The notes under the pieces are model-generated. The model made no database searches, was not told the origin of the DNA, and saw only the letters and a list, made by a program, of their open reading frames with translations. A program made the position numbers and the translations under genes. Positions 7,884 to 19,065 of a stretch of DNA of 64,000 bases are shown here, in pieces (the stretch's first letter is position 1; each line of letters begins with the position of its first letter). Origin of the DNA: CAIMUX01 sp964473865 (lineage in GTDB: Bacteria; Eisenbacteria; RBG-16-71-46; CAIMUX01); assembly GCA_964473865.1 (NCBI GenBank), contig CAYYQN010000016.1:1-64000 (forward strand), written 5' to 3'.

Positions 7884-8912
7884 TTGGATCGCGTAGAGTT
7901 TCGGGTCCGCGCGCGCTTCCGGCGCGCCATCCGGGGGGCGGAGGTCAGGGACGGCAGTGGACTCCTGATTGCCGTATCCGGCGGGGCGGACTCGGTCGGG
8001 CTGCTGCGCCTGTGCCTGGCTGAAGCGCCGGCCCGCGGCTGGCGAGTGACGGTAGGGCATGTCGATCACGCGCTCCGCCCCGACTCCCGCGCGGACGCCG
8101 CCTGGGTGCGGGATCTGGCCCACGCTCAGGGAGTGCCGTTCCTGGGTCTGCGAGCCCGGCCCGGGGCGGCTGCGGCGCGCGGGTTCTCCCCGGAAGAGGC
8201 CGCCCGGCGGGTGCGTCGCGCGGGCCTTCGGCGCCTCGCCCGACGCTGCGACGCCGCCTGGATCGTGCTCGGCCACACGCGGGACGATCAGGCGGAGACG
8301 GTGCTGCTTCGACTGCTCCGGGGCTCGGGCCTTCGCGGCCTGGCCGCCATGGACGAGGCGCGCTCCCCGTGGCTCCGCCCCCTGCTCGGGGTCACGCGGG
8401 CTGATCTGCGTCACGTGACGGAACGATCCGGATGGGGATTCCGCGAGGACCCGGCCAATCAGGATCTGCGCTTCCTTCGCAACCGGGTGCGCCACCGCCT
8501 GCTGCCGCTCATCGAACGGGAGTTGGAGCCCGGCGTGGCGCGCACGCTCGCCGCGACCGCCGAGGTGCTGCGCGACGCCCGGCGATTTCTTTCCGCCACG
8601 GCGCAAGAAGCGTGGCAGACGGCATGCCGGGAAGAGTCGTCAACCCGAATCCGCCTTGATCGCCCCCGTCTCGCTTCGTATCATAGCGCCGTGTCCGTAG
8701 AGGTGCTTCGACAGGCCCTGGCGAAGCTGCGCGGCACCGCACGCGATATCCGGCGATCCCCCTTGGTGGACCTGGATCGCCGGGTGCGGTCGGGACGAGG
8801 GGGGCGATTCGCCCTGCCGCACGGCTTGCAGGTCACGATGGACCGCCGCGAGGTTGTCCTCGCGCATCCAACCCGCAACAACCGGAAGGAGACCGACCCT
8901 GCAGATCGGTGA
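7884..8912 (+). CDS. tilS: tRNA(Ile)-lysidine synthetase
   Basis: TilS uses ATP and lysine to convert C34 of tRNA-Ile2(CAU) to lysidine, which allows AUA decoding. The N-type ATP pyrophosphatase PP-loop SGGADS is at about residues 32-37. It is followed by HVDHALRPDSRADA and LGHTRDDQAETVLLRLLRG, all family hallmarks, and by RNRVRHRLLPLIE. At 342 residues it lacks much of the C-terminal domain of longer TilS proteins. No ATG fits: I take the TTG at 7884, with AGGA a few bases upstream. It sits just after a CAT-anticodon tRNA and overlaps the hpt-like gene, as in the tilS-hpt-ftsH order of many bacteria. Confidence 0.93.
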   Translation: MDRVEFRVRARFRRAIRGAEVRDGSGLLIAVSGGADSVGLLRLCLAEAPARGWRVTVGHVDHALRPDSRADAAWVRDLAHAQGVPFLGLRARPGAAAARGFSPEEAARRVRRAGLRRLARRCDAAWIVLGHTRDDQAETVLLRLLRGSGLRGLAAMDEARSPWLRPLLGVTRADLRHVTERSGWGFREDPANQDLRFLRNRVRHRLLPLIERELEPGVARTLAATAEVLRDARRFLSATAQEAWQTACREESSTRIRLDRPRLASYHSAVSVEVLRQALAKLRGTARDIRRSPLVDLDRRVRSGRGGRFALPHGLQVTMDRREVVLAHPTRNNRKETDPADR

Positions 8913-9479
8913 CCTCGTACAGCTGGGTGAGCAGGAAGGGCGGGTGCTCTTCCCCCCGGAGCAGATCCAGACCCGCGTCGAGGACATCGCCCTCGGGCTG
9001 CGGCAGCGTTACGGAGATCGCTGTCCGATCTTCGTGGGCATGCTGCACGGCGGTTTCGTCTTTCTGTCCGACTTAATCCGGGCCTTCGGGGCCCCGCATG
9101 AGATCGACTTCTTGAAGATGTCACGGTACGACGCGGGCCGGCGGGACCAGACCGACGTCAAGGTGTTGCAGGACCTCCGTTCTCCGGTGCGGGGCCGGGT
9201 GGTGGTTGTCGTCGAGGCGATCCGGGCACGCGGCACCAAGATCGAGTACCTGGACCGGTTCCTGCGCCTCCATGGCCCCGCGGAGGTGGAGTACTGCGCA
9301 CTCGTGCTGCCGGAGGATGGAAACCTGTCCGTGCCGGTGCATCAGGTGGGGTTTCGCATCGGCCGGGAGTTCGTGGTCGGCTGCGGGCTCGATTGGCAGG
9401 AGCGCTTCCGCGGGCTGCCCGCCATCTGCGCACTGCACCCGGCCCTGACCGCCACCAGCTCGAACCGGGGAGGTGAAGC

Positions 9480-9483
<4 letters not shown>
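8899..9483 (+). CDS. hpt: Hypoxanthine phosphoribosyltransferase-like protein with degenerate active site
   Basis: The fold is clearly HPRT: FVGMLHGGFVFLSDLIRAF, then EIDFLKMSRY, VGFRIGREFVVGCGLDW and ERFRGLPAICAL. Active HPRT has a PRPP loop E-D-x-x-D-[TS]-G. Here the same place reads EAIRARGT, so both Asp-type residues and the Thr are lost. The PPi-loop LKG is LHG, and the purine-contacting Lys region reads LVLPEDGN with no Lys. A pseudoenzyme or altered activity is likely. I prefer the CTG start at 8899, because AAGGAG lies seven bases upstream and the length (194 aa) then fits. A TTG at 8854 would add 15 residues. It overlaps tilS by 14 bases and shares ATGA with ftsH. Confidence 0.85.
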
Positions 9484-11669
<2,186 letters not shown>

Positions 11670-11676
11670 GCCCCCC

Positions 11677-12705
11677 ATGCCGGGCGACGAACGGCGCGAA
11701 GACCCGGACCGCCCGTCCGGGGCTTTGTCTGTCCCCCCCGATCCGCCGGCCGTCTTCCCCGGATCCCCGGGGCCCGCAACCTCCCCGAGCGATGCCGCCG
11801 ACCGGGATCGCCCGCTTCCGGGGCGGCGAGCCTACCTGCTGCGCGCCCGAGATCTGACCGTGACCCTCGGGGACCGGACCCTGGTCATGGGTATCCTGAA
11901 CTGCACCCCCGACTCCTTCGCCGATGGCGGGCGCTGGATCGACCCCGAGCGCGCCGCCGCGCGCTGCGAGGAAATCGCCGCCGAGGGCGCCGACTGGATC
12001 GACATCGGGGGAGAGTCGAGCCGCCCGGGCGCGGAACCGGTCGATCCGGAAGAGGAGTGGCGCCGCGTCCGTCCCGCGCTCCGGGCGGCCCGTCGCCTCG
12101 CCCCAGCACTTGCCGTCTCCATCGACACGACCAAGGCCGAGGTGGCCCGGCGCGCCCTCGACGAGGGGGCCGTCATCGTCAACGACATCAGCGCCCTTCG
12201 TTTCGACCCGGAGATGGCCGGCCTCTGCGCCCGGACGGAAGCCGCGGTGGTGCTGATGCATCTGCGCGGAGAGCCGCGGACCATGCAGGTGGCGCCCTGC
12301 TACGCGGACGCCGCGACGGAGGTCCCGATCGAGCTGCAGATCGCCGCGATCGGCGCCCGGGCGGCCGGAATCGCCCCCGATCACCTTCTCCTCGACCCCG
12401 GCATCGGTTTCGGCAAGACGGCAGAGCACAACCTCGAGATCCTGCGGGCCCTTCCCCGGCTCTGCGCGGCCGGGTACCCGGTCCTCGTCGGCGCGTCCCG
12501 CAAGAGCCTCATCGGGCGAGTTCTCGGGAGCCCGGTCGAGGAGCGTCTGGAAGGGTCGCTGGCGATCGCGGTGGCGGCCGTGCTGGCCGGCGCCCACGTG
12601 GTGCGGGTCCACGATGTCCGGGCCACCGTGCGCGCGGTGCGGGTCGCCGATGCGATCCTGCGGGGCGCGCCCGACCCTCGCGAGCGGAAGACGCCTCTGC
12701 TATGA
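11677..12705 (+). CDS. folP: Dihydropteroate synthase
   Basis: This 342-residue enzyme joins p-aminobenzoate to hydroxymethyl-dihydropterin pyrophosphate in folate synthesis. All motifs are present: GILNCTPDSFADGGR, GGESSRPGAEP, SIDTTKAEVARRAL, VNDISAL, LLDPGIGFGKT and GASRKSLIG. The ATG at 11677 is seven bases after the ftsH stop. It yields an unusual Pro-rich N-terminal extension of about 55 residues before the first barrel strand, so a later start is possible, but none with a better ribosome site is evident. It sits between ftsH and cdaA, an arrangement known from other bacteria. Confidence 0.95.
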   Translation: MPGDERREDPDRPSGALSVPPDPPAVFPGSPGPATSPSDAADRDRPLPGRRAYLLRARDLTVTLGDRTLVMGILNCTPDSFADGGRWIDPERAAARCEEIAAEGADWIDIGGESSRPGAEPVDPEEEWRRVRPALRAARRLAPALAVSIDTTKAEVARRALDEGAVIVNDISALRFDPEMAGLCARTEAAVVLMHLRGEPRTMQVAPCYADAATEVPIELQIAAIGARAAGIAPDHLLLDPGIGFGKTAEHNLEILRALPRLCAAGYPVLVGASRKSLIGRVLGSPVEERLEGSLAIAVAAVLAGAHVVRVHDVRATVRAVRVADAILRGAPDPRERKTPLL

Positions 12706-12732
12706 TGCCGCGTACGGCAAGGAGGCCCGGGA

Positions 12733-13548
12733 ATGAACCTTCTCCAGTACCGGACAGCACTCGACGTGCTCGACATCCTCCTCGTCGCGTTTCTCTTCTA
12801 CCACATCATCGTCCTGGTGCGGGGCACGCGCGCGGCCCAGATGTTCTTCGGTCTGGTCACCATCATGCTCTTGAGCGTGCTGGCCGAGCTGGCGCAGTTG
12901 GAGGCGCTCAACTGGATCCTGACCTCGCTGCGCACGGTCTGGGTGCTCGCCTTTCTGGTCATCTTCCAGCCCGAGCTACGCAAGGCGTTGTCGATGATCG
13001 GCAACGCCGGCCCGTTCCGGCGCCTCTTTCGCGTGGCCGAGACCTCGCATCTGAGCGAGATCGAAGACGCCGTGGTAAGCCTGAGCCGCCGCGGACTGGG
13101 GGCGATCATCGCCCTGGAGCGCAAGACCGGGCTGCGGGTGGTCGCCGAGACCGGCACCATCATCGACGCCAACCTCACCTCGGAGCTGATCGAAACGATC
13201 TTCACGCCGCCGTCGCCGCTGCACGACGGGGCGGTGATCGTCCACGGCAACCAGATCCTGGCCGCCGGCTGCATCCTTCCCCTCTCCCAGAACCCCAACC
13301 TCGAGCGCAGCCTGGGGACCCGTCACCGGGCCGCGGTGGGTCTGACCGAGGAGACCGACGCGCTCTGCCTGGTGGTCTCGGAGGAAACGCGCTCCATCTC
13401 CCTGGCCGAGCGCGGCAACCTCATCCGGAACATCGACCCCACTTCGCTGAAAGGGATCCTCTCCCGCTACGCCGCGGGCGCGACGGAGGAGGAAGAACCG
13501 GAGCGCGCGCTCAGAACTCCTGCAGACGGGTCACCAGAATCCCCTTGA
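12733..13548 (+). CDS. cdaA: Membrane diadenylate cyclase (c-di-AMP synthase, CdaA type)
   Basis: This 271-residue enzyme makes c-di-AMP from two ATP. Three N-terminal membrane helices (about residues 10-80) precede the DAC domain. The DGA motif is at 165-167 and RHR at 197-199, both required for catalysis. ATG follows CAAGGAGGC. The usual CdaR/YbbR regulator gene does not follow: the next gene is on the opposite strand and its 3' end overlaps cdaA by 38 bases. It is the last gene of the tilS-to-cdaA run, so it is probably cotranscribed with folP. Confidence 0.95.
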   Translation: MNLLQYRTALDVLDILLVAFLFYHIIVLVRGTRAAQMFFGLVTIMLLSVLAELAQLEALNWILTSLRTVWVLAFLVIFQPELRKALSMIGNAGPFRRLFRVAETSHLSEIEDAVVSLSRRGLGAIIALERKTGLRVVAETGTIIDANLTSELIETIFTPPSPLHDGAVIVHGNQILAAGCILPLSQNPNLERSLGTRHRAAVGLTEETDALCLVVSEETRSISLAERGNLIRNIDPTSLKGILSRYAAGATEEEEPERALRTPADGSPESP

Positions 13549-14440
13549 AGCGGGAGACGCGGGAGAGGTACGCGGCGAGTGGGACCTCCACCAGACCCGT
13601 GCGGTCGTAGACGCCGGAGAGCGGGCGCGCCGCGGGGTGGATCAGGTCCACGCGTTCGCCATCCCGCGCCAGGATTCCGAGGTGATGGATCATCGTCCCC
13701 TCGCGGCGTTTGTCGGCGGCGCCGGGAGCCGTCTCGTCCCCGATGAACCAGACGATGTCGCCGCTCTGCAACCGGGCATAATCGATGGCGGCGGTGGGAA
13801 GGTAGCGCACGGTGTCGGCCGGCGCCCGCGACGAGCCCACCGTGTCCCGCAGAGCCGCGCCGCAATCGGCGGTGACGTCGGCGCCCCAGATGCCGCTCTT
13901 CACCATGTCCTCGGAGTACTCGAGGTGGACCGGATCATCGAAGTCGACGCGCCCGTCCTCCCGCACCGCGCGCTCCACGGAGGCACCATAGAAACGGGTC
14001 CCGAAGGCGAACTGCACCGCTTCGCGGGCCGACGCCGAGCGGGCCAGCTCGGTGGTCCGGTTCATGAAGAGCACGCAGTCGGTGGCGAAGTCCTGGCAGA
14101 GCCGTCCCTCGGTCACGTAGCCGCCCGGATCGCGCCCGTAGAGATAGCGGACGTCGTCGCGGGCCAGAAACCAGCGGGCCCAGGCCGCCACGCGATCGCC
14201 CAAGGATTCGTCGGCCCAGGCGTTGGCCAGCGAGTCGAGCATCGCGCTGGGCACGACGCGATCATTGTCCAGGTTGAAGCGGACCATGGTCTCGAACCGC
14301 GCGAGGAGCGCCTCCGAGTCGTCGGAGCGGGAGACCGGCGCAATCATGGCCGCCAGAAGGAGCGCGAGCGCGATCGGACCGAGCGCCGACCGCCTGCCCA
14401 CCGCGGGACGGCCGCGGCGCCGAACAGTGGCAACCTGCAC
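13511..14440 (-). CDS. Exported protein, possibly NlpC/P60-like (DUF1460-type)
   Basis: This 310-residue protein starts at a GTG at 14440, six bases after AGGAGAGG. A signal peptide follows (ALGPIALALLLAAMIAPVSRS). The core has a Cys in LCQDFATDCVLFMNRT, a later His in GTMIHHLGILARDGERVDLIHPAA, and a C-terminal LSRVSRFKGILVTRL. A Cys followed by a His-rich strand in this order is reminiscent of DUF1460 and other papain-like amidases acting on peptidoglycan, but the match is weak. It overlaps the end of cdaA tail-to-tail. Its own promoter lies about 205 bases upstream. Catalytic function is inference only. Confidence 0.7.
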   Translation of the reverse strand: MQVATVRRRGRPAVGRRSALGPIALALLLAAMIAPVSRSDDSEALLARFETMVRFNLDNDRVVPSAMLDSLANAWADESLGDRVAAWARWFLARDDVRYLYGRDPGGYVTEGRLCQDFATDCVLFMNRTTELARSASAREAVQFAFGTRFYGASVERAVREDGRVDFDDPVHLEYSEDMVKSGIWGADVTADCGAALRDTVGSSRAPADTVRYLPTAAIDYARLQSGDIVWFIGDETAPGAADKRREGTMIHHLGILARDGERVDLIHPAARPLSGVYDRTGLVEVPLAAYLSRVSRFKGILVTRLQEF

Positions 14441-14644
14441 AATGATCCTCTCCTCTTCGGCATGGCGACCTCGGCGATGCCGCGCCAATCCTGAGTCGCG
14501 CCCCCCGGCGGCGCTCGTCGTCCCACCGTGCGTCCCGCCCCGGGGGCCGCACGCCGCGAGTCGGCCGCGGGTATCGGGCCACACAGAGTCCGCGCCGTAT
14601 CGGCGGGACCTGCCGCCGGGATCGCATCTCGATCTGCCTGCCCG

Positions 14645-14674
14645 ATCATAGGAAGCAAACCCGGGATGGGTCAA
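14645..14674 (-). promoter_or_regulatory. Sigma-70-type promoter of the NlpC-like gene
   Basis: On the minus strand TTGACC and TATGAT are 18 bases apart. The predicted leader is nearly 200 bases long, and I see no recognisable riboswitch in it. Confidence 0.55.
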
Positions 14675-14712
14675 CGCCGGTCTGCCGCCGCGCCCGCCCC
14701 CCCATCCGGGAC

Positions 14713-15492
14713 TCAGCCCCGAAGAGGGAGGTCGAGGATCGCGGCCATGCGCTGCGCGTTCTCCGCAGCCTGTCCCGCGTGGCAGTTGTTGAAGAAGACG
14801 AAGGTGTCCCGGCTGTGGGCTTCGAGCTGGCGAATCATCTCGGCCCACTCCGTGAGCTCGCGGTCGCTGTAGAGATAGTCATAGCGGGCGGAACCGTCTC
14901 CGCTCCACCAGGCCCCCGCGTTCCGCCCATGGAACCGGACGTATCCAACCTGCCCGGTGGGTCGCACGACCGGAGGAAACAGTCCGGCGAGACGTGGTTC
15001 ATCGACCGCACAGAAGCCGATTCCCGTCGACTCGAGAAGCGCGAACGTCTCCGGACGCGCCCAGGATTCGTGGCGGAACTCGGCAAAGAGCGGCCGCTCG
15101 CCCACAGCCTCCCGCAGGAAGCGCAGGTGCGTCCGGCTCTCCCCTCCCGGGCGGAAGGAGAACGGGAACTGCGCCAGGAACCCGCGGAGCTTTCCCGCCG
15201 TCTCCAGGGGCGCCACCGCGGCCAGGAACGACTCGAGGGTTCCCCGGTCGCGCGAGCGCTCGTGGGTCGCCCCGGAGGGGAGCTTCACCATGAAGCGGAA
15301 TCCGGGCGGCGTGCGCTCGGCCATGCCCGCGAAAACCCGAGCCGTCGGGACCCGGTAATAGGTGGAGTTGATCTCAACCGCGGGAAAGATGCGCGCGTAG
15401 TGCGAGAGCATCTCCGCGGATCGAGTCCCCGAGGGGTAGAACGGCCCGATCCAGTCTCGAAAGCTGTAACCGGATGTTCCGATGTAGATCAC
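14713..15492 (-). CDS. DUF72 family protein (YecE-like)
   Basis: This 259-residue TIM-barrel protein matches DUF72 along its length. It starts IYIGTSGYSFRDWIGPFYP and continues EINSTYYRVP, RFMVKLP, FAEFRHESW and YVRFHGRN, ending with the typical FVFFNNCHAGQAAENAQRM. The biochemical role of the family is not settled. The start is the GTG at 15492, preceded by GGGGAGGAATC; no ATG fits before the conserved first strand. A -10-like TATACT lies at 15567-15572 on the minus strand but without a good -35. It stands alone between unrelated genes. Confidence 0.92.
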   Translation of the reverse strand: MIYIGTSGYSFRDWIGPFYPSGTRSAEMLSHYARIFPAVEINSTYYRVPTARVFAGMAERTPPGFRFMVKLPSGATHERSRDRGTLESFLAAVAPLETAGKLRGFLAQFPFSFRPGGESRTHLRFLREAVGERPLFAEFRHESWARPETFALLESTGIGFCAVDEPRLAGLFPPVVRPTGQVGYVRFHGRNAGAWWSGDGSARYDYLYSDRELTEWAEMIRQLEAHSRDTFVFFNNCHAGQAAENAQRMAAILDLPLRG

Positions 15493-15767
15493 GATTCCTC
15501 CCCAGACATGCGTCGCGCGGGAGAGGCCGGGCTGCCGTAGGCTCGAGGATGCCGTCTCGTTGCGCCAGTATACCCTGATCCGGCAATCCCCCACGGCGCA
15601 ACCCGCCTTCGGCTCGCGCAGGACTGCCGGTTCAGGGTTTGGGGGGCTCCTCGAGTCCGCAGGCGGGAGGACCCCGGTGCACCCGGCCCCTCACCGGGAG
15701 CTCCGAGCCCGCGTGCGCAAAGACTCCGGGCGCGCCCGGCGGGTCCCGGGAGCTCCTCGGAGTCGGG

Positions 15768-16949
15768 CTACAGGTCCGGAAACCTCCGCTCCAGCTCGGC
15801 GGGACGCGGGCCAATGGCTTCCCAGGGGCGGAAGTACGCGTCCGGAGAAACGGTCATCCAGGGCGCGCGGGGGTGCGCGTGCACCCAGAGCATGGAGACG
15901 ACCGGGCTGGGCAGGTCGAAGTCCCGAAGGTCGTCCAGTCCGACGTCGGGGAGGAACGGCAGACCGATCGAAATCCTCGGAAAGTAGGCGCACGCCCCGG
16001 CACGCGGCCGAACCGGATCGCGGTCTCCGACCGTCGCGCTGCGCCAGACGGCCAGGGCCGCGAGCCGGTGCGACCCCGCGCGGCGCACGAACATTCCCTC
16101 GATGTCGGAGAGCGTGATCAGCTCGAGGGTGTCGCCTCGATCGACAATCGTCTCGCAGCGCACCCGGCCGCACACCTGGGCCAGGAACTGCAGCTCGATC
16201 GACTTGTGGAGGGTGCTGCCGAACTCGACGCTGAGCGCCGGCCGCGAATCGGTTGCCCCGTCCTCGCGGACCTCGGCGCTGTGAACGCGCAAGGGCACCC
16301 CTCCCAGCATGTAGGTCCCATCGAACGGCTCGTCGAGGTCATAGACCAGACAGAACCTCCCCCGGCCGATCAGACCCTCGCGCAACGTGTGGATCGGAAA
16401 GACCGTGGTGTTCGCGTACCAGGACCCAAACGGGCGCACGAGCGAGGACTCCGTGACCCGGAAGAGGACCGAGTCGGTGCCGAGTTCGGCCAGGTAATGC
16501 ATGGCGTTCTGCGAGCGGAGCTGGAAGTGGGCCAGGGTCCGGCGGCGGGCCTCATCGGAGTTCGGTTTCCCGAACGCCCCGGCCGCGAGGAGGCGGTTGC
16601 AGCGACGCCACGCCGAATCGTTCACCTCGGTCATGCGCCGGCCCAGGGCATCCATCCCGGATTCGGCCAGATCGATGACCCGGGCTCCCTCCGACGGGAG
16701 ACACGACGCGCAGCGAGGCGTTCCGGCCTGCAGTTCGGGAAGGACCCGCCCGCCGGCGGTACCGGCCGCGCGGACTGCGCCGTCCTCCGCTGCGGCGCTC
16801 CCCGGAAGCGGCGGAGAAACCCGCGTCTGGGCGCCGACCGTCGCGGCACCGAGGACTCCCGCCACCGCAAGCGAGAGACCTACTGCAAGAGAGACCCCCA
16901 CTGCAGGAGAGAGCCCCACTGCAAGAGAGAGCCCCGCCGCCGCCCGCAC
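15768..16949 (-). CDS. Exported protein of unknown function next to the TRAP operon
   Basis: About 393 residues if the GTG at 16949 is the start; the start is uncertain because no clear ribosome site is seen. The signal peptide core is built from four imperfect GLSLAV-type repeats ending GAATVGAQ. The mature protein has a CxxC (PRCASC), a helical region (DEARRRTLAHFQLRSQNAMHY) and later beta-rich stretches with GRFCLVYDLDEPFDG and YFPRISIGLPFLPDVG. I do not recognise it. It begins 71 bases after dctM on the same strand and could be cotranscribed with the TRAP transporter, perhaps as a periplasmic partner. That link is positional only. Confidence 0.65.
   Translation of the reverse strand: MRAAAGLSLAVGLSPAVGVSLAVGLSLAVAGVLGAATVGAQTRVSPPLPGSAAAEDGAVRAAGTAGGRVLPELQAGTPRCASCLPSEGARVIDLAESGMDALGRRMTEVNDSAWRRCNRLLAAGAFGKPNSDEARRRTLAHFQLRSQNAMHYLAELGTDSVLFRVTESSLVRPFGSWYANTTVFPIHTLREGLIGRGRFCLVYDLDEPFDGTYMLGGVPLRVHSAEVREDGATDSRPALSVEFGSTLHKSIELQFLAQVCGRVRCETIVDRGDTLELITLSDIEGMFVRRAGSHRLAALAVWRSATVGDRDPVRPRAGACAYFPRISIGLPFLPDVGLDDLRDFDLPSPVVSMLWVHAHPRAPWMTVSPDAYFRPWEAIGPRPAELERRFPDL
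16858..16931 (-). repeat. Four-copy 18-base tandem repeat in a signal peptide
   Basis: Imperfect 18-base units (consensus GGGCTCTCTCTTGCAGTG on the minus strand) are repeated about four times in frame. Each encodes six residues, G-[LV]-S-[LP]-A-V, in the hydrophobic core of the signal peptide. Whole-unit gain or loss would change the core length without a frameshift. Confidence 0.7.
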
Positions 16950-17020
16950 CCGTCGTCGCCGAACCGGCCGCCGGCCGGCCGCCTCGCCCCGCCGGCCGGT
17001 CTCCCCGGACGGCCCCCGGC

Positions 17021-18334
17021 TCAGCGAACCGGTATCCACCGCAGCAGGAAGAGCGAGAGCTCTGGCAGATAGGTCACAAACCCGAGCGCGATGACCATCA
17101 TCAGCAACCAGGGCAAGACCGCCCGGTACACTTCGATGATCGGCTTGCGGAACCGGAACGCCGAGATGAAGAGGTTGAGCCCGACCGGCGGCGTCACATA
17201 CCCGATCTCGATGTTGGTGAGGAAGATGATGCCGAGATGGACCAGATTGACGTTGTACTCCCGCGCGATTGGCACCACCAGCGGCACGATCACGATCAGC
17301 GCGGAGAAGACATCCTTGAGGCCGCCGACAATCAGGAGGAGCGCGTTGAGCATGAGCAGAAATACGGTGCGGCTCTTGACGACACCCCGCGTCCATTCCA
17401 GCAGCGTCATCGGCACGCCCGCGTCGACGACGTAGTTCGTCAGCCCCATGGCCGCGCCGAGGATGATGAGGATGGCCCCCACCAGGACCATGCTTTCCGT
17501 GGTGATGGCGCCGAGCCGCCGCAGCGGCACCTCGCGATGGATCACCACCTCCACGACCAGCGCGTAGAGCGCCGTGCAGGCCGCCACCTCCATGGCGGTC
17601 AGACGGCCGCTGTAGATCCCCCCGAATACGATCAGGGCCAGCGGCATGTCCCAGATGGACGCCCGCAGCGCCCGGAGAAGCTCCCGGAAGCGGAACGGGG
17701 TCCGGACGACCCGGTTTGCCCGCCCCTCGCGCACACAAAGGATCGAAAGAACCAGGATGAGGAATACGCCGGGAACGATTCCGGCCAGGAACAGGCGGTC
17801 GACCGACGGCGATTCGGCCGGCGCAAGGTTCAACCCGCCGGCGGCCTGGGTCGCCACGAAGCTGTACAGGATGAGCGGCAGACTCGGCGGAAACAGCAGG
17901 CCGAGGCTGCCGGAAGTGGTGAGCAGCCCCAGCGAGAATCGCTCGGTGTACCTCTCGCGGAGAAGGGCGGGCATGAGCAACCCGCCCATGGCGACGATGG
18001 TCGCGGCGCTGGCGCCGGTGAAGGCCGTCAGCACGGCGGAGGCCAGCATCGCCACGATCGCCAGCCCGCCCGGCATCCAGCCGAACGCGGCGCTCGTCAG
18101 TCGCACCAGCCGCTGGGGCGTCTTCCCCTCGGCAAAGACGTACCCCGCGAAAGTGAACAACGGAATCGAGACCAGGACCGGCGAGCCCGCTAGACGCGTC
18201 ATCTCGGAGATCACCGCCGCCGGGGAGATCCCCTGGAAGGCAAAGGCGGCCACGGCTCCGATCGCCAGGACGGTGAAGAGCGGCCCCCCGAGCACGGCAA
18301 AGGCGACCACCGCGAGGATGACGAGCAGGCTCAT
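17021..18334 (-). CDS. dctM: TRAP transporter large permease (DctM family)
   Basis: This 437-residue protein with about 12 membrane helices is the transport subunit of a sodium-driven TRAP system. Family features include GSPVLVSIPLFTFAGYVFAEG, AFTGASAATIVAMGGLLMP, TTSGSLGLLFPPSLPLILY and the late VGLNLFISAFRFRKP. ATG shares bases with the dctQ stop (ATGA). It is the last transport gene of the tatT-dctP-dctQ-dctM operon. TatT-containing TRAP systems often take hydrophobic or lipid-like ligands, but nothing here fixes the substrate. Confidence 0.94.
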   Translation of the reverse strand: MSLLVILAVVAFAVLGGPLFTVLAIGAVAAFAFQGISPAAVISEMTRLAGSPVLVSIPLFTFAGYVFAEGKTPQRLVRLTSAAFGWMPGGLAIVAMLASAVLTAFTGASAATIVAMGGLLMPALLRERYTERFSLGLLTTSGSLGLLFPPSLPLILYSFVATQAAGGLNLAPAESPSVDRLFLAGIVPGVFLILVLSILCVREGRANRVVRTPFRFRELLRALRASIWDMPLALIVFGGIYSGRLTAMEVAACTALYALVVEVVIHREVPLRRLGAITTESMVLVGAILIILGAAMGLTNYVVDAGVPMTLLEWTRGVVKSRTVFLLMLNALLLIVGGLKDVFSALIVIVPLVVPIAREYNVNLVHLGIIFLTNIEIGYVTPPVGLNLFISAFRFRKPIIEVYRAVLPWLLMMVIALGFVTYLPELSLFLLRWIPVR

Positions 18335-19053
18335 GACGCCCTCTCGCCGTTGGCCGGCACGGCGACCCGTCCGGCGGGCGGCGTCTCGACCGGCTCGGCT
18401 GGCGGCGCCGGGTCCGCGCCGGCCGGCGACAGGGTCCGTTCTCCGGCCCCCGCGATTTCGTCCTCATCGGGACGGATCCCGAAGATGGCCCCGACCAGGA
18501 ACCGGTAGGCCAACAGGCAGAAGCCGAAGAGGAGGATGCTCTGCACCAGCCAGGTGCGCAGCCCGAGAAACGCCTCCTTGCCGAACTGGTACTCCTGCCG
18601 CAGGTAGGTGTAGGCGCCATCGGCCAGCACCGCGCAGATACCGGCAGCCAGCACCCAGGTGATGCGGCGCAGGATCGCCCGGGGGCGCAGCGGGAGGATC
18701 AGGGTCACGATGTCGATCGCCAGATGGCGCGCCCGGCTCGTCGCGGTCAGGGCGCCCAGGAACGCGATCCAGAGGACGAGGTAGCGCGCCATCGGCTCGG
18801 TCCAGAGGAAGCCGGAGTGCAGGAAGTTCCGCATGAAGATCTGCACCATCGACGCGACCAGGATCCCGAGGAATACGGCGGTCAGCGCCCACTGCTCCAC
18901 CAGGCGGGTGACCCGCAGGAACCGCTCCTCCCCCGTCCGCCGGACAATCAGGACGCGGAGGAGGAGCGCAACGCCGATGATCCCGATCAGGACGAGCAGG
19001 AAGGGAAGCCCGGGGTGGAGCCAGGCCAGAGGCAGCGGATGCTCAGCGTTCAT
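18331..19053 (-). CDS. dctQ: TRAP transporter small permease (DctQ family)
   Basis: This 240-residue protein has four membrane helices in the DctQ pattern, including LVLWIAFLGALTATSRARHLAIDI, the family's signature loop. It is longer than usual because of a 60-residue Pro/Ala-rich cytoplasmic tail after the last helix. It starts 12 bases after dctP ends and overlaps dctM by four bases, so translation is coupled. It forms the membrane complex with DctM. Confidence 0.9.
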   Translation of the reverse strand: MNAEHPLPLAWLHPGLPFLLVLIGIIGVALLLRVLIVRRTGEERFLRVTRLVEQWALTAVFLGILVASMVQIFMRNFLHSGFLWTEPMARYLVLWIAFLGALTATSRARHLAIDIVTLILPLRPRAILRRITWVLAAGICAVLADGAYTYLRQEYQFGKEAFLGLRTWLVQSILLFGFCLLAYRFLVGAIFGIRPDEDEIAGAGERTLSPAGADPAPPAEPVETPPAGRVAVPANGERAS

Positions 19054-19065
19054 GTCGCGCGCCGG

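Noticed and set aside
16950..18620. Upstream extension of the exported protein's frame across dctM
   Set aside because: It overlaps dctM almost entirely in another frame. The signal peptide places the true start near 16949.
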